A stretch of 64,000 nt of DNA from Cryoendolithus antarcticus (lineage: Eukaryota; Ascomycota; Dothideomycetes; Cladosporiales; Cladosporiaceae), in the NCBI GenBank assembly GCA_002077065.1, contig NAJO01000050.1, positions 1-64,000 on the forward strand. Reading direction: 5' to 3'. Under the pieces are notes generated by a model. It did not search any database. It was not told where the DNA came from and worked only from the letters and a program-made list of their open reading frames with translations. The translations under genes and the position numbers were made by a program. Positions within the stretch are counted from its first letter, which is position 1, and every line of letters begins with the position of its first letter. Positions 1 to 9,656 of the stretch are shown here, piece by piece.

Positions 1-1429
1 TGGATGGACTTAGGAACAACGTTGCAGAATGCTCGTCAGCTCTCAGCTGCTCAAATAGGCGCTTCTGCCGCTTCTTCTGACGCTTGGCAAGGGCTAGAGA
101 CTCTCTCAGTTGCTTGTTCTCAAGCTTCTCAATCTTGAGATCGCCTGACGTCCGATAATATGCTCTGCCAAGCTTCTTGATAGTCCTCTGTGTCCTAGGA
201 CTACTGCATGCGACTGCACGACCAATGCTGCCTCTAATCCTCTGACGATTTGACGGGCTATCAAACGCACTGATTGGACTGGACATTATGGGCTGCTCAG
301 GGATGTGTGACTGCTTAGGAGTTGGAGGCAGCTGGTCTAGCACGGTCAAAGGATTGAAGGGCTGGATGCCAGCCTTTCGCCAAGCCGAGTCAATAACCTC
401 TGTTCTGAACGTCTGATTGAATGCCCTCCAGAAGAGCTTGAAGAAGTCACTCTTCTTCATGCCTGTGAAGCAAAATTGAGCTCTGATGTGCTCGTCAAGG
501 GTATGGCTATATCGCTGGGCCAGAGCTGCAAAGCAGCCAATATCCAAGGGCTGCAACCTATGCGTAGAGTGAGGTGGATAGCACGCCAACAAGATCTTGA
601 GCTCTAGGCATCGATTGACAAAGTTGAGGTTAAGGTGAGAGCCATGGCCGTCGACAAAAAGCAGCCTCCATCGACGTCGAGCCTTCACAATTGTCTCCTT
701 ATTGAACACGTCTTCAAGCCAGGCTGCACTATGCTCGTCAGACGTCCAGCCATTTGGTGAAGCTGCGAAGAGGCAGTGATGCAATTCAGGCTCGAATCCG
801 TCAAGCCACAAGTCTTGAATCTCACCAGATGCAGCCTTATAGATCACTGCTGGCGATAGAACGCTCCCGTCTGCGCAAATTGTGACAATGGTGCTGATCC
901 ATTCTCGTGAGCCATCCTGGCCTGCCATGATGACCTTCTTGTGCTCATCTGACGACTTTGTGAAGATCCTTCGACTCTTCTGTAGCTGGCCTATCATAAA
1001 GCCCTTTTCGTCCATATTGTAGATATTCTCGGCCTGGATCTCATACTCCTCCATCTTGCCTTTGATAGTAGCAAAGTAATGCTTATAGGAAGCCCTTGAG
1101 TCAGCCTTGTGGCGTGAGAGATCAAGAGTGTTGAGAAATCGACTGTCAAGGATATGTCTATATCTTGCAACAAATCTTGAAGTCCAGCGAGCTGAAGGCT
1201 GCCGTCCTGCGAGCTGTGCTGCCATGCTATTGACAAGAGCTGTTGTTGGTGGAAGACACAGGTGACATTGCCCTGCTATCCATTTGATAAGCGTCTCTTC
1301 TTGCTCGTTGTTGAGAAATCTGTTTGATTCAATGCCCTCAGCCAGCGAGCTAGTTTTTCCATTGAACCGCTTGCTAAGGGTGCTCCTGTCACCACCTGAA
1401 GATGCTAGTTCTTCAAGGGCAGCCTCCAT
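1..1429 (-). mobile_element. Fot1/pogo-family DNA transposon, transposase ORF (3' end cut by window)
   Basis: Reading the minus strand from an ATG at 1429 gives at least 476 codons without a stop to the window edge; an in-frame TAA lies 18 bases upstream, which supports this start. The N-terminal third contains a CENP-B/Tc5-like DNA-binding region (residues about 10-120). The catalytic core has the three acidic positions of the pogo DDD type: NMDEKGF (near residue 140), FVDGHGSH, and PLDIGCF. A basic, coiled C-terminal tail follows. The enzyme would cut and paste the element at TA dinucleotides. No premature stops and no strong AT bias are seen, so this copy does not look mutated by repeat-induced point mutation. 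The far end and its terminal inverted repeat lie outside the window. Confidence 0.9.
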
Positions 1430-1488
1430 GCTGTGGCGGTTGTTGAGTTATCGCGTAATAAAGAGAGCGCGTTGTTGTCGTGAAGAGC

Positions 1489-1512
1489 GTGCACGCGTTG
1501 TCTGCGTGCACG
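1489..1512. repeat. Paired CGTGCACG palindromes upstream of the transposase
   Basis: The 8-bp palindrome CGTGCACG occurs at 1489-1496 and again at 1505-1512, just upstream of the transposase start. Fot1/pogo elements carry short subterminal or terminal repeats bound by the CENP-B-like domain, so this may be part of the element's end. The true terminal inverted repeat cannot be confirmed because the other end is missing. Confidence 0.35.
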
Positions 1513-2110
1513 GACTGTCCGAGACTTCTAGTGGATCATGGCATTGAGTTCTTGGGTTGCTCTTGGTCCACTTGGCGGACGAGACTGCAAGCAAAATTTA
1601 TGAGGTGGAGCTTTGGGTGGAGCGAGTTCCGGCAGATCATGCTGACTCATCCGGATGTTCTCGATATTCGTCCCAGGAACGGAGTGCATCTTGTCACTGC
1701 TAGCATCGAACAAGATGGGTTTAGATAGTCTTTTCGTCTCTGAGAAGCGCTTTAAGACTTGCGCAATACACGGATCCTTCACTCGGACAAAGATGCTGTT
1801 TACGTTTCACGCTGGCCATGCATACACGCCCGCGATCACTATCAATGGGTAGGTAAGTTTTATAACATGGCTGTATTCTGGTAACATAAGGGCTCCGCTT
1901 CGGCGAGGATCACCGCCATCAGGTGGGAAGTGGACGTCTTGACGTCTCTAGGCCTCGGTCGTACTGACATCGAGTGGAGCGACCTCAACTGAAGCGACCG
2001 CCAGCAAATACTTCTGAAGTAATCCAGCCTCAGGCGACTTTACCACGAGTACAGCTGTCTAACGTACGACGGTTCGTCTCTCCTCTAGGCGACATAGTGG
2101 ACTACGGACT

Positions 2111-2130
2111 CGATCGTATGCATACGATCG
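2111..2130. repeat. Perfect 20-bp palindrome
   Basis: The two 10-base halves (CGATCGTATG and its reverse complement CATACGATCG) join with no spacer to form a perfect palindrome centred on ATGCAT. It lies 378 bp before the next start codon, in non-coding DNA. Its function is unknown. Confidence 0.9.
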
Positions 2131-2507
2131 GATGCTGCGACTGAGACGCATCGAGGTCATGTTGTGGCTGATATAGCTATGGACGAAGTACTCCAGTTTG
2201 CTTGTAGCTGAGACGGATGCCGCCTATGCGTAACGTACCCCAGGGCTAGGCCTTGGGAAGAATGCACTCTGCGTCACATGATTGACTGTTCGCGGCAGTC
2301 AATGAACGAGCCTTCATACCTGTCGCACATGGCATCTGACGGTGGATCAAGTGAAGTCAGTGAATTCAAGTAAGGTGAAGTCGACCTGACATCGCACCTT
2401 CCGCTCAATGAAGTCCTCGCTCCTTCCTGAGTGAGTGCACCAAGTGAGTCTATTCCGACCTCACCTCATCATGGCTACTTCTCACTCCCCACATCCTCCT
2501 CGCCGCA

Positions 2508-3394
2508 ATGGAAGATCTACCGCCACTCCCAGACCCGGAAGCTGTGTACAAATTGTACGACGATGATGATCTCGACGAGTTCTGCAAACAAGCAGGAGAG
2601 CTCCTGGATAAGGCGCACGATCTAAGCCGCTTCGATCAAGTGCATCTCCTCATCAGACTTGCCAACTGCGCAGACACGACTACCGAGATGATCGACTACC
2701 TCCAGCGCGCCGAACGCATCTGGGGCCTCATAGATCTCTTCGGAGACAAGCACGATCCTGCCGTCGTGACAGAACTGCGGACGTCTAGGGATGCGATACT
2801 GCATTTGGGTCGCATCATGCACGCGCGCATAATGCGCGAAGAAGATGAGCTTTGGGGCGACTTGGACGAGCCCGACGAGAGCGGTCACGGAGGGAACGAA
2901 TCGCCACAATCCAGCGGTGGCGAGGCGAACGATGGTAGGGCGGACGCCGACGCAAGCTCTGCAGATGATGTATCGGGTGCTGAGCGCGATGACGGGACCG
3001 TCACATCTCGCGCCGTGGACGGTAGCGAGCTTGCACTGCCAGAGATCGCGAATGCGGCTCCCGCTGATGCAGTTGAGAAGGTGACCATGGACACGGCGGA
3101 AAGCGGTATGGTGACGAGTGACGAGGCAAAGGAGAGTGTGACCGGCTTGTCAACACCGGGACTGTCCAGCCTCTCGGTCAGGAAGAAGGCATCAGGTATG
3201 AAGAAGGCATCAGAGTCGGGCGAAAGCCAAATGTCGCCGTCGCAGCGAAGGAGGTGAGAGTAACGAAAGCTCCTCGCGGGAATCATGTGCTGACAGTTCG
3301 CTTAAGACAAATGTTGGTTGAATTGGAAAGGAAGCTGGAAGAGAACGAGGCGGAGCGAGTCGCGCTGCTAAGGGAGAAGAGATTGATCGAGTAG
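2508..3394 (+). CDS. Hypothetical protein, acidic middle and coiled-coil tail (2 exons)
   Basis: I do not recognise this family. Exon 1 (2508-3253) and exon 2 (3307-3394) are separated by a 53-bp intron with donor GTGAGA, branch-like CTGAC and acceptor TTAAG. Unspliced, the frame stops at 3257 inside the donor. Spliced, the protein is 277 residues and ends in a short Leu/Glu-rich predicted coiled coil (MLVELERKLEENEAERVALL). Residues 1-115 look folded and helical (HLLIRLANCADTTTEMIDYL). Residues about 120-235 are acidic, low in complexity and probably disordered. The exon-2 join is inferred from phase and from the coiled coil it restores. The gene lies head-to-tail upstream of the Spo71-like gene. 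Confidence 0.7.
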
Positions 3395-3693
3395 ATGATG
3401 TGACTTTTGACACGCGGCATGCATGGTCAGAAGATGAACGACATGAGACACAACTCATCGTGACCCAAGCAAGCTCTGCCATGATGTGTCGCACTACCTG
3501 CTGAGGTATATACGTGTTGTAGGAGGCAGCGTAGAGAGAGCTCACAACGACAATGTTTAGTCAGGCTGTGGACGTCACTTCCTCTGACGCGCTGCGACAT
3601 CTAAAGTCCAGACTCTATCACGACCATGATCCTCGCACATAACATGTAGTCTCGACTCCAGCATCACACATATGCCAGCATACCTCCCGTAGC

Positions 3694-6519
3694 ATGACCT
3701 CCCACCTCCCTCCCGACTCGTACACGGCGCGCCGCCTTAAGCACGCAACACCCTCCCACCTCCATCTCACCAGCCGCCGCACCTTCATCGGCCCCATACC
3801 CGACGGCTGGCTCAAATCACATCGAAAGTCATGGTACAGATCATACCTCCCTGTTGGCGGTAGACTCGGCAGCAGTAGCCACAAATCTAGCTTCACTGCC
3901 GCCGCAGCAGTCCCAAGAGTCGATGGCGAGGATGGCGAGGAGGCCGTGCAGACTGTACTAGAGCCACGGCCAGTGAGTGATGGTGAGGCACTGGCTGTAC
4001 CCGCCACTACCGGCGCTGCACCAAGACTGAGCTCGCAGTCCGCGGATCCATCATCGACAACAAGCTTGCTGCACAGTCAACGCGGAGGCAGCGTAACAGC
4101 AGAGCCCGAACAAGGCATACAGAAGCGAACTACAACAGCAAGAGTACGCTTCGATGATGCCTCACGACTTCAGATTCGCGCGAGGGCAAGTCGGCTGGCT
4201 GCGAGAGGGCTGGGTCGAAACAGCAAGATGAAGGACGGCGAGCTGATGAAGATGGACAAAATGCTCGTGAGGATTGACATCACGCAGCAAAGTCTCGGCG
4301 AAGAGTTCGACGAGAAGCTCAGTCAGGGCGTAGAGGCGAAGACTCTGGACAAGTGGAGGGAGTTCATGATTGTGTGTCGGAAGCAGAGCGAGGACGATAC
4401 TGTGGGCGTCCTGCAATTGTACAAGACGCGGGTCATTGCTGCGAGCATGGATGAGCAGGACAAGATGAAGAAGCGGCCCAAGGCGGAGATTATCCTGAGT
4501 CCGCACCGCGCGAGAGTCAATCTGTACTCGGCACTGGACAAGACGCTCTGTATCTGGACGCGCGAGAACAGCCGGACGACGATCTACTACTTGCGAGCTT
4601 CCTCTGGAGCTGTCGCAGTCGAGTGGTTCACTTTTTTGACGAGTCTGCTCGGATGGCAGCGACCAGAGACGCTGCAAATATTCGTGCCAGATCTTAGTGT
4701 GACCCTGCGCATTGATGATCCGTTCAGCACTCCGGAGGCCGCCCAGATCATGTCGGATGCAGCAGCTGGAGACGACACTGCATTAATGAAGGCCGCCTCG
4801 CACGAAGCAGGAGTGGCGAAGGCGATCATTGCGAGATGCGTTGACATGCTGCGAGATTCGCCAGAATGGGCGGATGTGATGAAGACTTGGTCCGAAGGCA
4901 ATGTTATGGGTTTGGCGTGGAAGAGGTACGATCGACTGGAGTGGGTTCATGGTGCTGTCGAGCAGAAGATGTACGGCACGAGCGCCATGCAGCGGACGCA
5001 CGACCTGCAGCTTCGTCCGAAGGACCACTACCCGCTGAAGACAAAGTGTCGTGGCGAGACAGAGCCGATACAAGAACCATCACCTGTCGAAGGCTTTCTC
5101 ATCCGCCTCACCTCACAGCAAGGTCACGACCGCCGACTTGGCAAAATGCTGTTCAAGCGGTTGTACTTCACCACACAAGATCACTTTTTGCTCTTTCTCC
5201 GCCCGTCAGACGCAAAGCCGCCAGCTCCGCCCAAGATGCAGACACAAGCAAATGGCAACATCCCATCCTCCGACGAGATAGCGAAGACCGTCCCACTAAA
5301 GCTTGACATAGACCCGTATCCCCTTGAGGACGATCACATCTCCTGGCTCGGCCACAATGCAGTTCCTCCGAAGGAGCTCACTCAGCTGGACGAAGCCGCG
5401 TCAACGGAAGCTCAGCGAAACACAGACATGCTCCTCGCAGCCGACGGCTTCATAGATCTGTGCGACATAGCCAAAGTCCGCAAGATGCGCAAAGGCGCCA
5501 CCCCGGCCGACCAAAACATCGAAGATGGCGACGCAGTGGACTTCGACATCCGCATCGACCCAACAGACTCCCTGATCGATGACGGTTCAACCACAGAAGT
5601 GGATGAAGACCGCACATTCGAGCTGCTCATGAAGAACAACCTCGTGATCCGCCTGCAAGCTTACAACAAGTCTGCAGCACAAGTCTGGATGTCTCGCCTC
5701 CATGCTCTCGTAACCTACTGGTCTGCACGCGCGAAAGCAGACATGGACTTGTACAAGTCCGTCCGCGCGCAGAATCTCGCTGCCTTGAACATCGATGAGC
5801 GGACTGAGGCTACGGTCGGCAGCTTCGCCTACAAATGGGAGGTTCAGCAATCTTACGCCTCGTCCACATTGTACAACATGTGTGGCATCACCTCCTGCCG
5901 CACGATACATCTCTCCGGCCTCCTATTCCGCAAGCCTCGCCGCCACACGACCTTCACACGCTGCCACGTCATCCTCGCATCAGGCCACTTATTGATCTAC
6001 CAAGACACGCTGCGGAAACGGTCTGGCAAGAAGCTAGTGCATATCCATCACGAGCGTATCGCGGCCATTGATCTGCAGGGCTGCTACATCTACTCCGGTC
6101 TCCTGACAGAAAACGACCTGCTCTACCAAAACCGCACCTTCGACTCCAATACCCCCGGCCACAATGCCCTACCTCGCATCTACCTCGAAGACGGCTGGAC
6201 GAGCACGGATGAAGACGCAATGACTACATTCGTCATCTGGCATTCTAAGAGTAAAGCCTGGTTCAAGAGCTCGCATTTCGTTGATGATGTAAAGGCTTCG
6301 CAGAAATCTGCCGCGAAAGATGCGAAGTCTGGGTTTGAGGGTAAGGTCGAGACGAAGCTCAAACGCGTCAGTCAGCTGGGCGCTACGGGGCGGAGTGTGG
6401 TGTTCAAGGCGAGGAGCAGGGCGGAGCGGGATCATTGGGTGTTGGGGATTGGGAATGAGATTGAGAAGTTGAGTGGACGGGAGGCGGAGGTGAGGGTTGT
6501 GCAGGCGGGGAAGTCGTGA
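3694..6519 (+). CDS. SPO71: Spo71-like sporulation protein with PH domains
   Basis: This 941-residue intronless ORF resembles Spo71, a yeast meiosis and sporulation protein that helps prospore membrane growth through lipid binding and Vps13 recruitment. An N-terminal FIGPIPDGWLKSHRKSWYRS block (residues about 32-51) matches the start of that family. A region at about 260-340 (KAEIILSPHRARVNLYSALDK) resembles a first PH-like domain. A second PH-like domain, split by inserts, begins near residue 455 (VEGFLIRLTSQQ) and a C-terminal one near 750 (IHLSGLLFRKPRRHTTFTRC). Acidic linkers separate them. In moulds the role is less clear than in yeast; membrane assembly in ascospore formation is an inference. 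The ATG chosen is the first one before the conserved block. Confidence 0.8.
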   Translation: MTSHLPPDSYTARRLKHATPSHLHLTSRRTFIGPIPDGWLKSHRKSWYRSYLPVGGRLGSSSHKSSFTAAAAVPRVDGEDGEEAVQTVLEPRPVSDGEALAVPATTGAAPRLSSQSADPSSTTSLLHSQRGGSVTAEPEQGIQKRTTTARVRFDDASRLQIRARASRLAARGLGRNSKMKDGELMKMDKMLVRIDITQQSLGEEFDEKLSQGVEAKTLDKWREFMIVCRKQSEDDTVGVLQLYKTRVIAASMDEQDKMKKRPKAEIILSPHRARVNLYSALDKTLCIWTRENSRTTIYYLRASSGAVAVEWFTFLTSLLGWQRPETLQIFVPDLSVTLRIDDPFSTPEAAQIMSDAAAGDDTALMKAASHEAGVAKAIIARCVDMLRDSPEWADVMKTWSEGNVMGLAWKRYDRLEWVHGAVEQKMYGTSAMQRTHDLQLRPKDHYPLKTKCRGETEPIQEPSPVEGFLIRLTSQQGHDRRLGKMLFKRLYFTTQDHFLLFLRPSDAKPPAPPKMQTQANGNIPSSDEIAKTVPLKLDIDPYPLEDDHISWLGHNAVPPKELTQLDEAASTEAQRNTDMLLAADGFIDLCDIAKVRKMRKGATPADQNIEDGDAVDFDIRIDPTDSLIDDGSTTEVDEDRTFELLMKNNLVIRLQAYNKSAAQVWMSRLHALVTYWSARAKADMDLYKSVRAQNLAALNIDERTEATVGSFAYKWEVQQSYASSTLYNMCGITSCRTIHLSGLLFRKPRRHTTFTRCHVILASGHLLIYQDTLRKRSGKKLVHIHHERIAAIDLQGCYIYSGLLTENDLLYQNRTFDSNTPGHNALPRIYLEDGWTSTDEDAMTTFVIWHSKSKAWFKSSHFVDDVKASQKSAAKDAKSGFEGKVETKLKRVSQLGATGRSVVFKARSRAERDHWVLGIGNEIEKLSGREAEVRVVQAGKS

Positions 6520-6732
6520 TCAGCTAGGGCATGGGATGGCATTCGTGCTTTTGTAGGCCTTTGAGAAGCGTGGCGTTGGGGCATGGAGATACCCTTGTTT
6601 GCAACACGCGAAGCATATATCTGTACTATAATTACAACGTATAACGTACACTGCTGCGCTGCGTCTGTGATCTCTATCGTCGGTTCGTATACAATTGTCA
6701 AGGCTACCGTGTTCTCGTCAAGTCGTTATCGA

Positions 6733-9372
6733 TCACGTATGCTTTCCCTGCCAGTCCAGTCCAGCAAGCAGTAGCTGCACTGCCTCTTTCTCGGTCTCTT
6801 GCGCGGCCAGATCAGCACTGCCTTTCACTGGCTTTTCTGCTTCCACCGCCAGCACAGTTTTCACAGCCTGAAGTGCCTGCATCATGTGCAGCTCAATGTC
6901 ACCCGCCACACGCGGCGCTTGATGCAGCACTTGCAATGACCCCTTGAGGATCACTTGAAGAGCTTCCTCGACGGCATGTCGAATGTTCTCGTGCTTTCTG
7001 CGCAAGAAGAGGCCAGTGCGCATCTGCTCGAGATAGGTGTTGTGTAAGTGAGCGATGTCCTCGATGCTTGCGCATTGCCCACTATTGTGCTCCGAGTCGA
7101 CTGATGTAAGTGCCAAGCTGTCGAGTGTACTCGTGAAGCGCTGCCACGCACCGGCGATGACGACGTGCATGAAGTATGAGGTGATCGTGGTGACGAAGTG
7201 GCGAGCATGCCAGGCGAAGCGCTGTGAAGACTTGCTCTCCTCCGTAGTCTCTTGAGACAGCTTGGCAGCCATCCGAGCGATCTGTGCAGTTGTGCGCATC
7301 AACCTGACATGCACTAGCAGCGTTCGAAAGATGCTGTCGTAGTGATGCATGATGGCAGGAGTGAAGATGCCAGCTAGAGCCTTAGGTGGAGTGTATTGTA
7401 ATTTCAGGAAGTCCAACGCATGTATCGAAGTCGTGTCCATGACCTGATCAATCTCAGCATCAGTGAGCTCTCTGATCGCGAAGCTGAGTACACCCGGTAG
7501 CCCGTCTGAGCTGTTCATGAGAAAGTGCGAGTCAGCAAGCACACCCATCAACGTCAGTCGTAGCTCAGAGCTCGCTGGCGGCCACCGCTGACTCTCGCGC
7601 GAGCCTAGCTGAAGGCCCATCGTCTGACCAGTGGGTACGACACCACGTCTACGCTCTGCTGTCTGCACTTCGTCGCTAAAGAGAGCTGTGGTCAGGCGCG
7701 TGGTAAAGTCGCCGTTGCCGAAGAGGTGAAAGGCTCGGTGAAGAGCGAGGTGATCCTGGAGTCTGTGGGTGTCGAATATGAGAGCCAGGGATGCTTCACG
7801 AGCGAGGGCTGCTTGCTTCTCGAGCCGAGGTCGAAGGGTGTGAAGGAGGTCAATATCGCTTTCTGTACTTATCAGAGCGCCGACTGGCTTACTGCTGTCG
7901 CTGGCGTTGACTAATGCGACACCCAAAGCAGCCTGTAGAGGACCATCCCCGGCAGGAGTGCAGTGTTGTACGTTCCGGCTTCGCATCTGTAGGTGATCTT
8001 GCTCGAGGGACGGTTGCAGCTTCTCGTCGGAAGTCGGATTATTCGCGATCGCAGCCTCTGACGACCAGACGATGAATGCATCATCTTGCAGTGCAAACAT
8101 GTCATGCAACTGCTCCTGGCATATTGTATTTCTCCACCCATCAACACGCGTGCCCTCGACGTCGGCAACGTCTACACCTCGCGCTCGATCTGATGCCCCA
8201 GTCCGATCCCTTAGGCGACCACTCTGCTCCCGCAAAGCCCGGAAGCTGGCTCTCGTGCTTCGAATCAGTTGCTGATCGCTGACTGGAAGAAAGTTCATCA
8301 ATTCAGATGACGACTGGAGCTCGTCACCTGCATGCGCCATGGGCACAAACCGTTCATACTCGTTCGAATCAAGTTCAGGAGCAAGCTCTTCGAGCCAGGG
8401 AGCGCTCACTCTTGTGAGCACCTCTCTCATCAGCCCACACATTTGATCGCCTCGCTCAGCCAGATCTGTGACTGTGTCGGCCGTCGCAGAGATGAGTTGC
8501 ACATCGTTACTTCCCCGGCCAATGCTCTTCGTCAGTGCATCCAGCACATCCAACACCTTCCATGGTATTTCCACAATCTGTTTCAGCTGCAAGAGTGACT
8601 CCACGTTGTAAAACTTCTTTACAAGCTCCACTTCCAACGTCTCGAGCACGTCAACGATGCACGTCTTCAACGCCACCAACGCCACGCATTCCCCTTCCTC
8701 AACCGTTTGGACTCTTGTCATCAGTCTCCTCCACCCTCCGCCCATTTGCATGAATTCTCGCAGAACACTGTCCGTACACGCCATGCTCAAGCCACTGACA
8801 GTCACATCCTCCAAGATTCTCCCAAACCCCTGCTCAGTCTCAGACCAGGTGAAGAACACGCTCCCTCGTCCCAGTACCACCGAACAACAAGCCTTCAACA
8901 CAATGTCTCGAGGCAAGACGCCTCCAGTCTTCTCGCGCTGCTGGATGAAAGCATCAAAAACGCCAGGTCCGGCTTCTGACAAGCAGAGAGGAGCATCCTC
9001 GTGAGGTACGTTCGAGTGGAAAGCCTCCCAAGTTGTCAGATGGCCTGTCTTCTCCGGAAAGGCGAGTTCGGGGTCAAAGGTCCAGATGTCGTCTACTGCA
9101 GTGATCGGGTCTGAAAACACTGGCGATGGAGGAACAAGCCAGGGATCTGTCTCATGTCTCTTGAGAAGATCATGAGATTCGTCCTTGTCCAGTATAGGCC
9201 ATGTGAAAGTGTTACCATCAAAAGAAGCATCCAGATTCGGTAATGATAAGGGCTCACTCCCGAATTCCAGCAGTAAGGCAGGAAATAGAAAGTGGTCATC
9301 ATCATCCGCGTCCAGGCTTAGCGACGACGGTCGCCACAGCTCGAGTGAGCTCAGCATCATGGTCGTCGCCAT
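6733..9372 (-). CDS. Gamma-tubulin complex component, GCP6/Spc97-Spc98 family
   Basis: The protein has 879 residues from the ATG at 9372; a slightly longer frame begins only at a TTG. The C-terminal half carries the helical-bundle pattern of Spc97/Spc98-type GRIP2 domains: YDSIFRTLLVHVRLMRT, then HFVTTITSYFMHVVIAGAWQ, then an IAHLHNTYLEQMRTGLFLR block. An LQDHLALHRAFHLFGNGDF segment precedes it. GCP-family proteins pack side by side in the gamma-tubulin ring complex at spindle pole bodies and nucleate microtubules. The long divergent N-terminus and middle favour GCP6/Alp16 over GCP2, GCP3 or GCP4; GCP5 remains possible. No intron is needed. The gene is convergent with the Spo71-like gene, with 213 bp between stops. 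Confidence 0.82.
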   Translation of the reverse strand: MATTMMLSSLELWRPSSLSLDADDDDHFLFPALLLEFGSEPLSLPNLDASFDGNTFTWPILDKDESHDLLKRHETDPWLVPPSPVFSDPITAVDDIWTFDPELAFPEKTGHLTTWEAFHSNVPHEDAPLCLSEAGPGVFDAFIQQREKTGGVLPRDIVLKACCSVVLGRGSVFFTWSETEQGFGRILEDVTVSGLSMACTDSVLREFMQMGGGWRRLMTRVQTVEEGECVALVALKTCIVDVLETLEVELVKKFYNVESLLQLKQIVEIPWKVLDVLDALTKSIGRGSNDVQLISATADTVTDLAERGDQMCGLMREVLTRVSAPWLEELAPELDSNEYERFVPMAHAGDELQSSSELMNFLPVSDQQLIRSTRASFRALREQSGRLRDRTGASDRARGVDVADVEGTRVDGWRNTICQEQLHDMFALQDDAFIVWSSEAAIANNPTSDEKLQPSLEQDHLQMRSRNVQHCTPAGDGPLQAALGVALVNASDSSKPVGALISTESDIDLLHTLRPRLEKQAALAREASLALIFDTHRLQDHLALHRAFHLFGNGDFTTRLTTALFSDEVQTAERRRGVVPTGQTMGLQLGSRESQRWPPASSELRLTLMGVLADSHFLMNSSDGLPGVLSFAIRELTDAEIDQVMDTTSIHALDFLKLQYTPPKALAGIFTPAIMHHYDSIFRTLLVHVRLMRTTAQIARMAAKLSQETTEESKSSQRFAWHARHFVTTITSYFMHVVIAGAWQRFTSTLDSLALTSVDSEHNSGQCASIEDIAHLHNTYLEQMRTGLFLRRKHENIRHAVEEALQVILKGSLQVLHQAPRVAGDIELHMMQALQAVKTVLAVEAEKPVKGSADLAAQETEKEAVQLLLAGLDWQGKHT

Positions 9373-9656
9373 GGCCAATAGCCGTTGTTCCCAATCGTGG
9401 GGTGTCGCTGGCGATGTGAGATCCGTTGATAGAACGCGAAAGTGACACGAAAAGCGCCAAGACTTTCATCACGGATCTCGCGGGCGCAGGCAGCACAAGG
9501 TCTTCAGTATGTTGATTGACGTCAATTGTCTTTGGTGAAGTAAAGCGCTATCTATGGTGTGTATCTCGGCCATGATGCGGCCCAGTCTCGTCCATGCAAT
9601 GATATCGTTACCACCCCACCAATACGCCATAACAACTTCACAAAGCAGACCATCGC

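Larger units (their letters stand above)
1430..2507. other. Intergenic region, transposon flank
   Basis: No supportable gene is seen here. Short ORFs on both strands overlap one another and resemble nothing known. The transposon boundary probably lies in the first 100-200 bases. A perfect 20-bp palindrome is present at 2111-2130. The rest contains the promoter of the gene starting at 2508. Confidence 0.5.
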
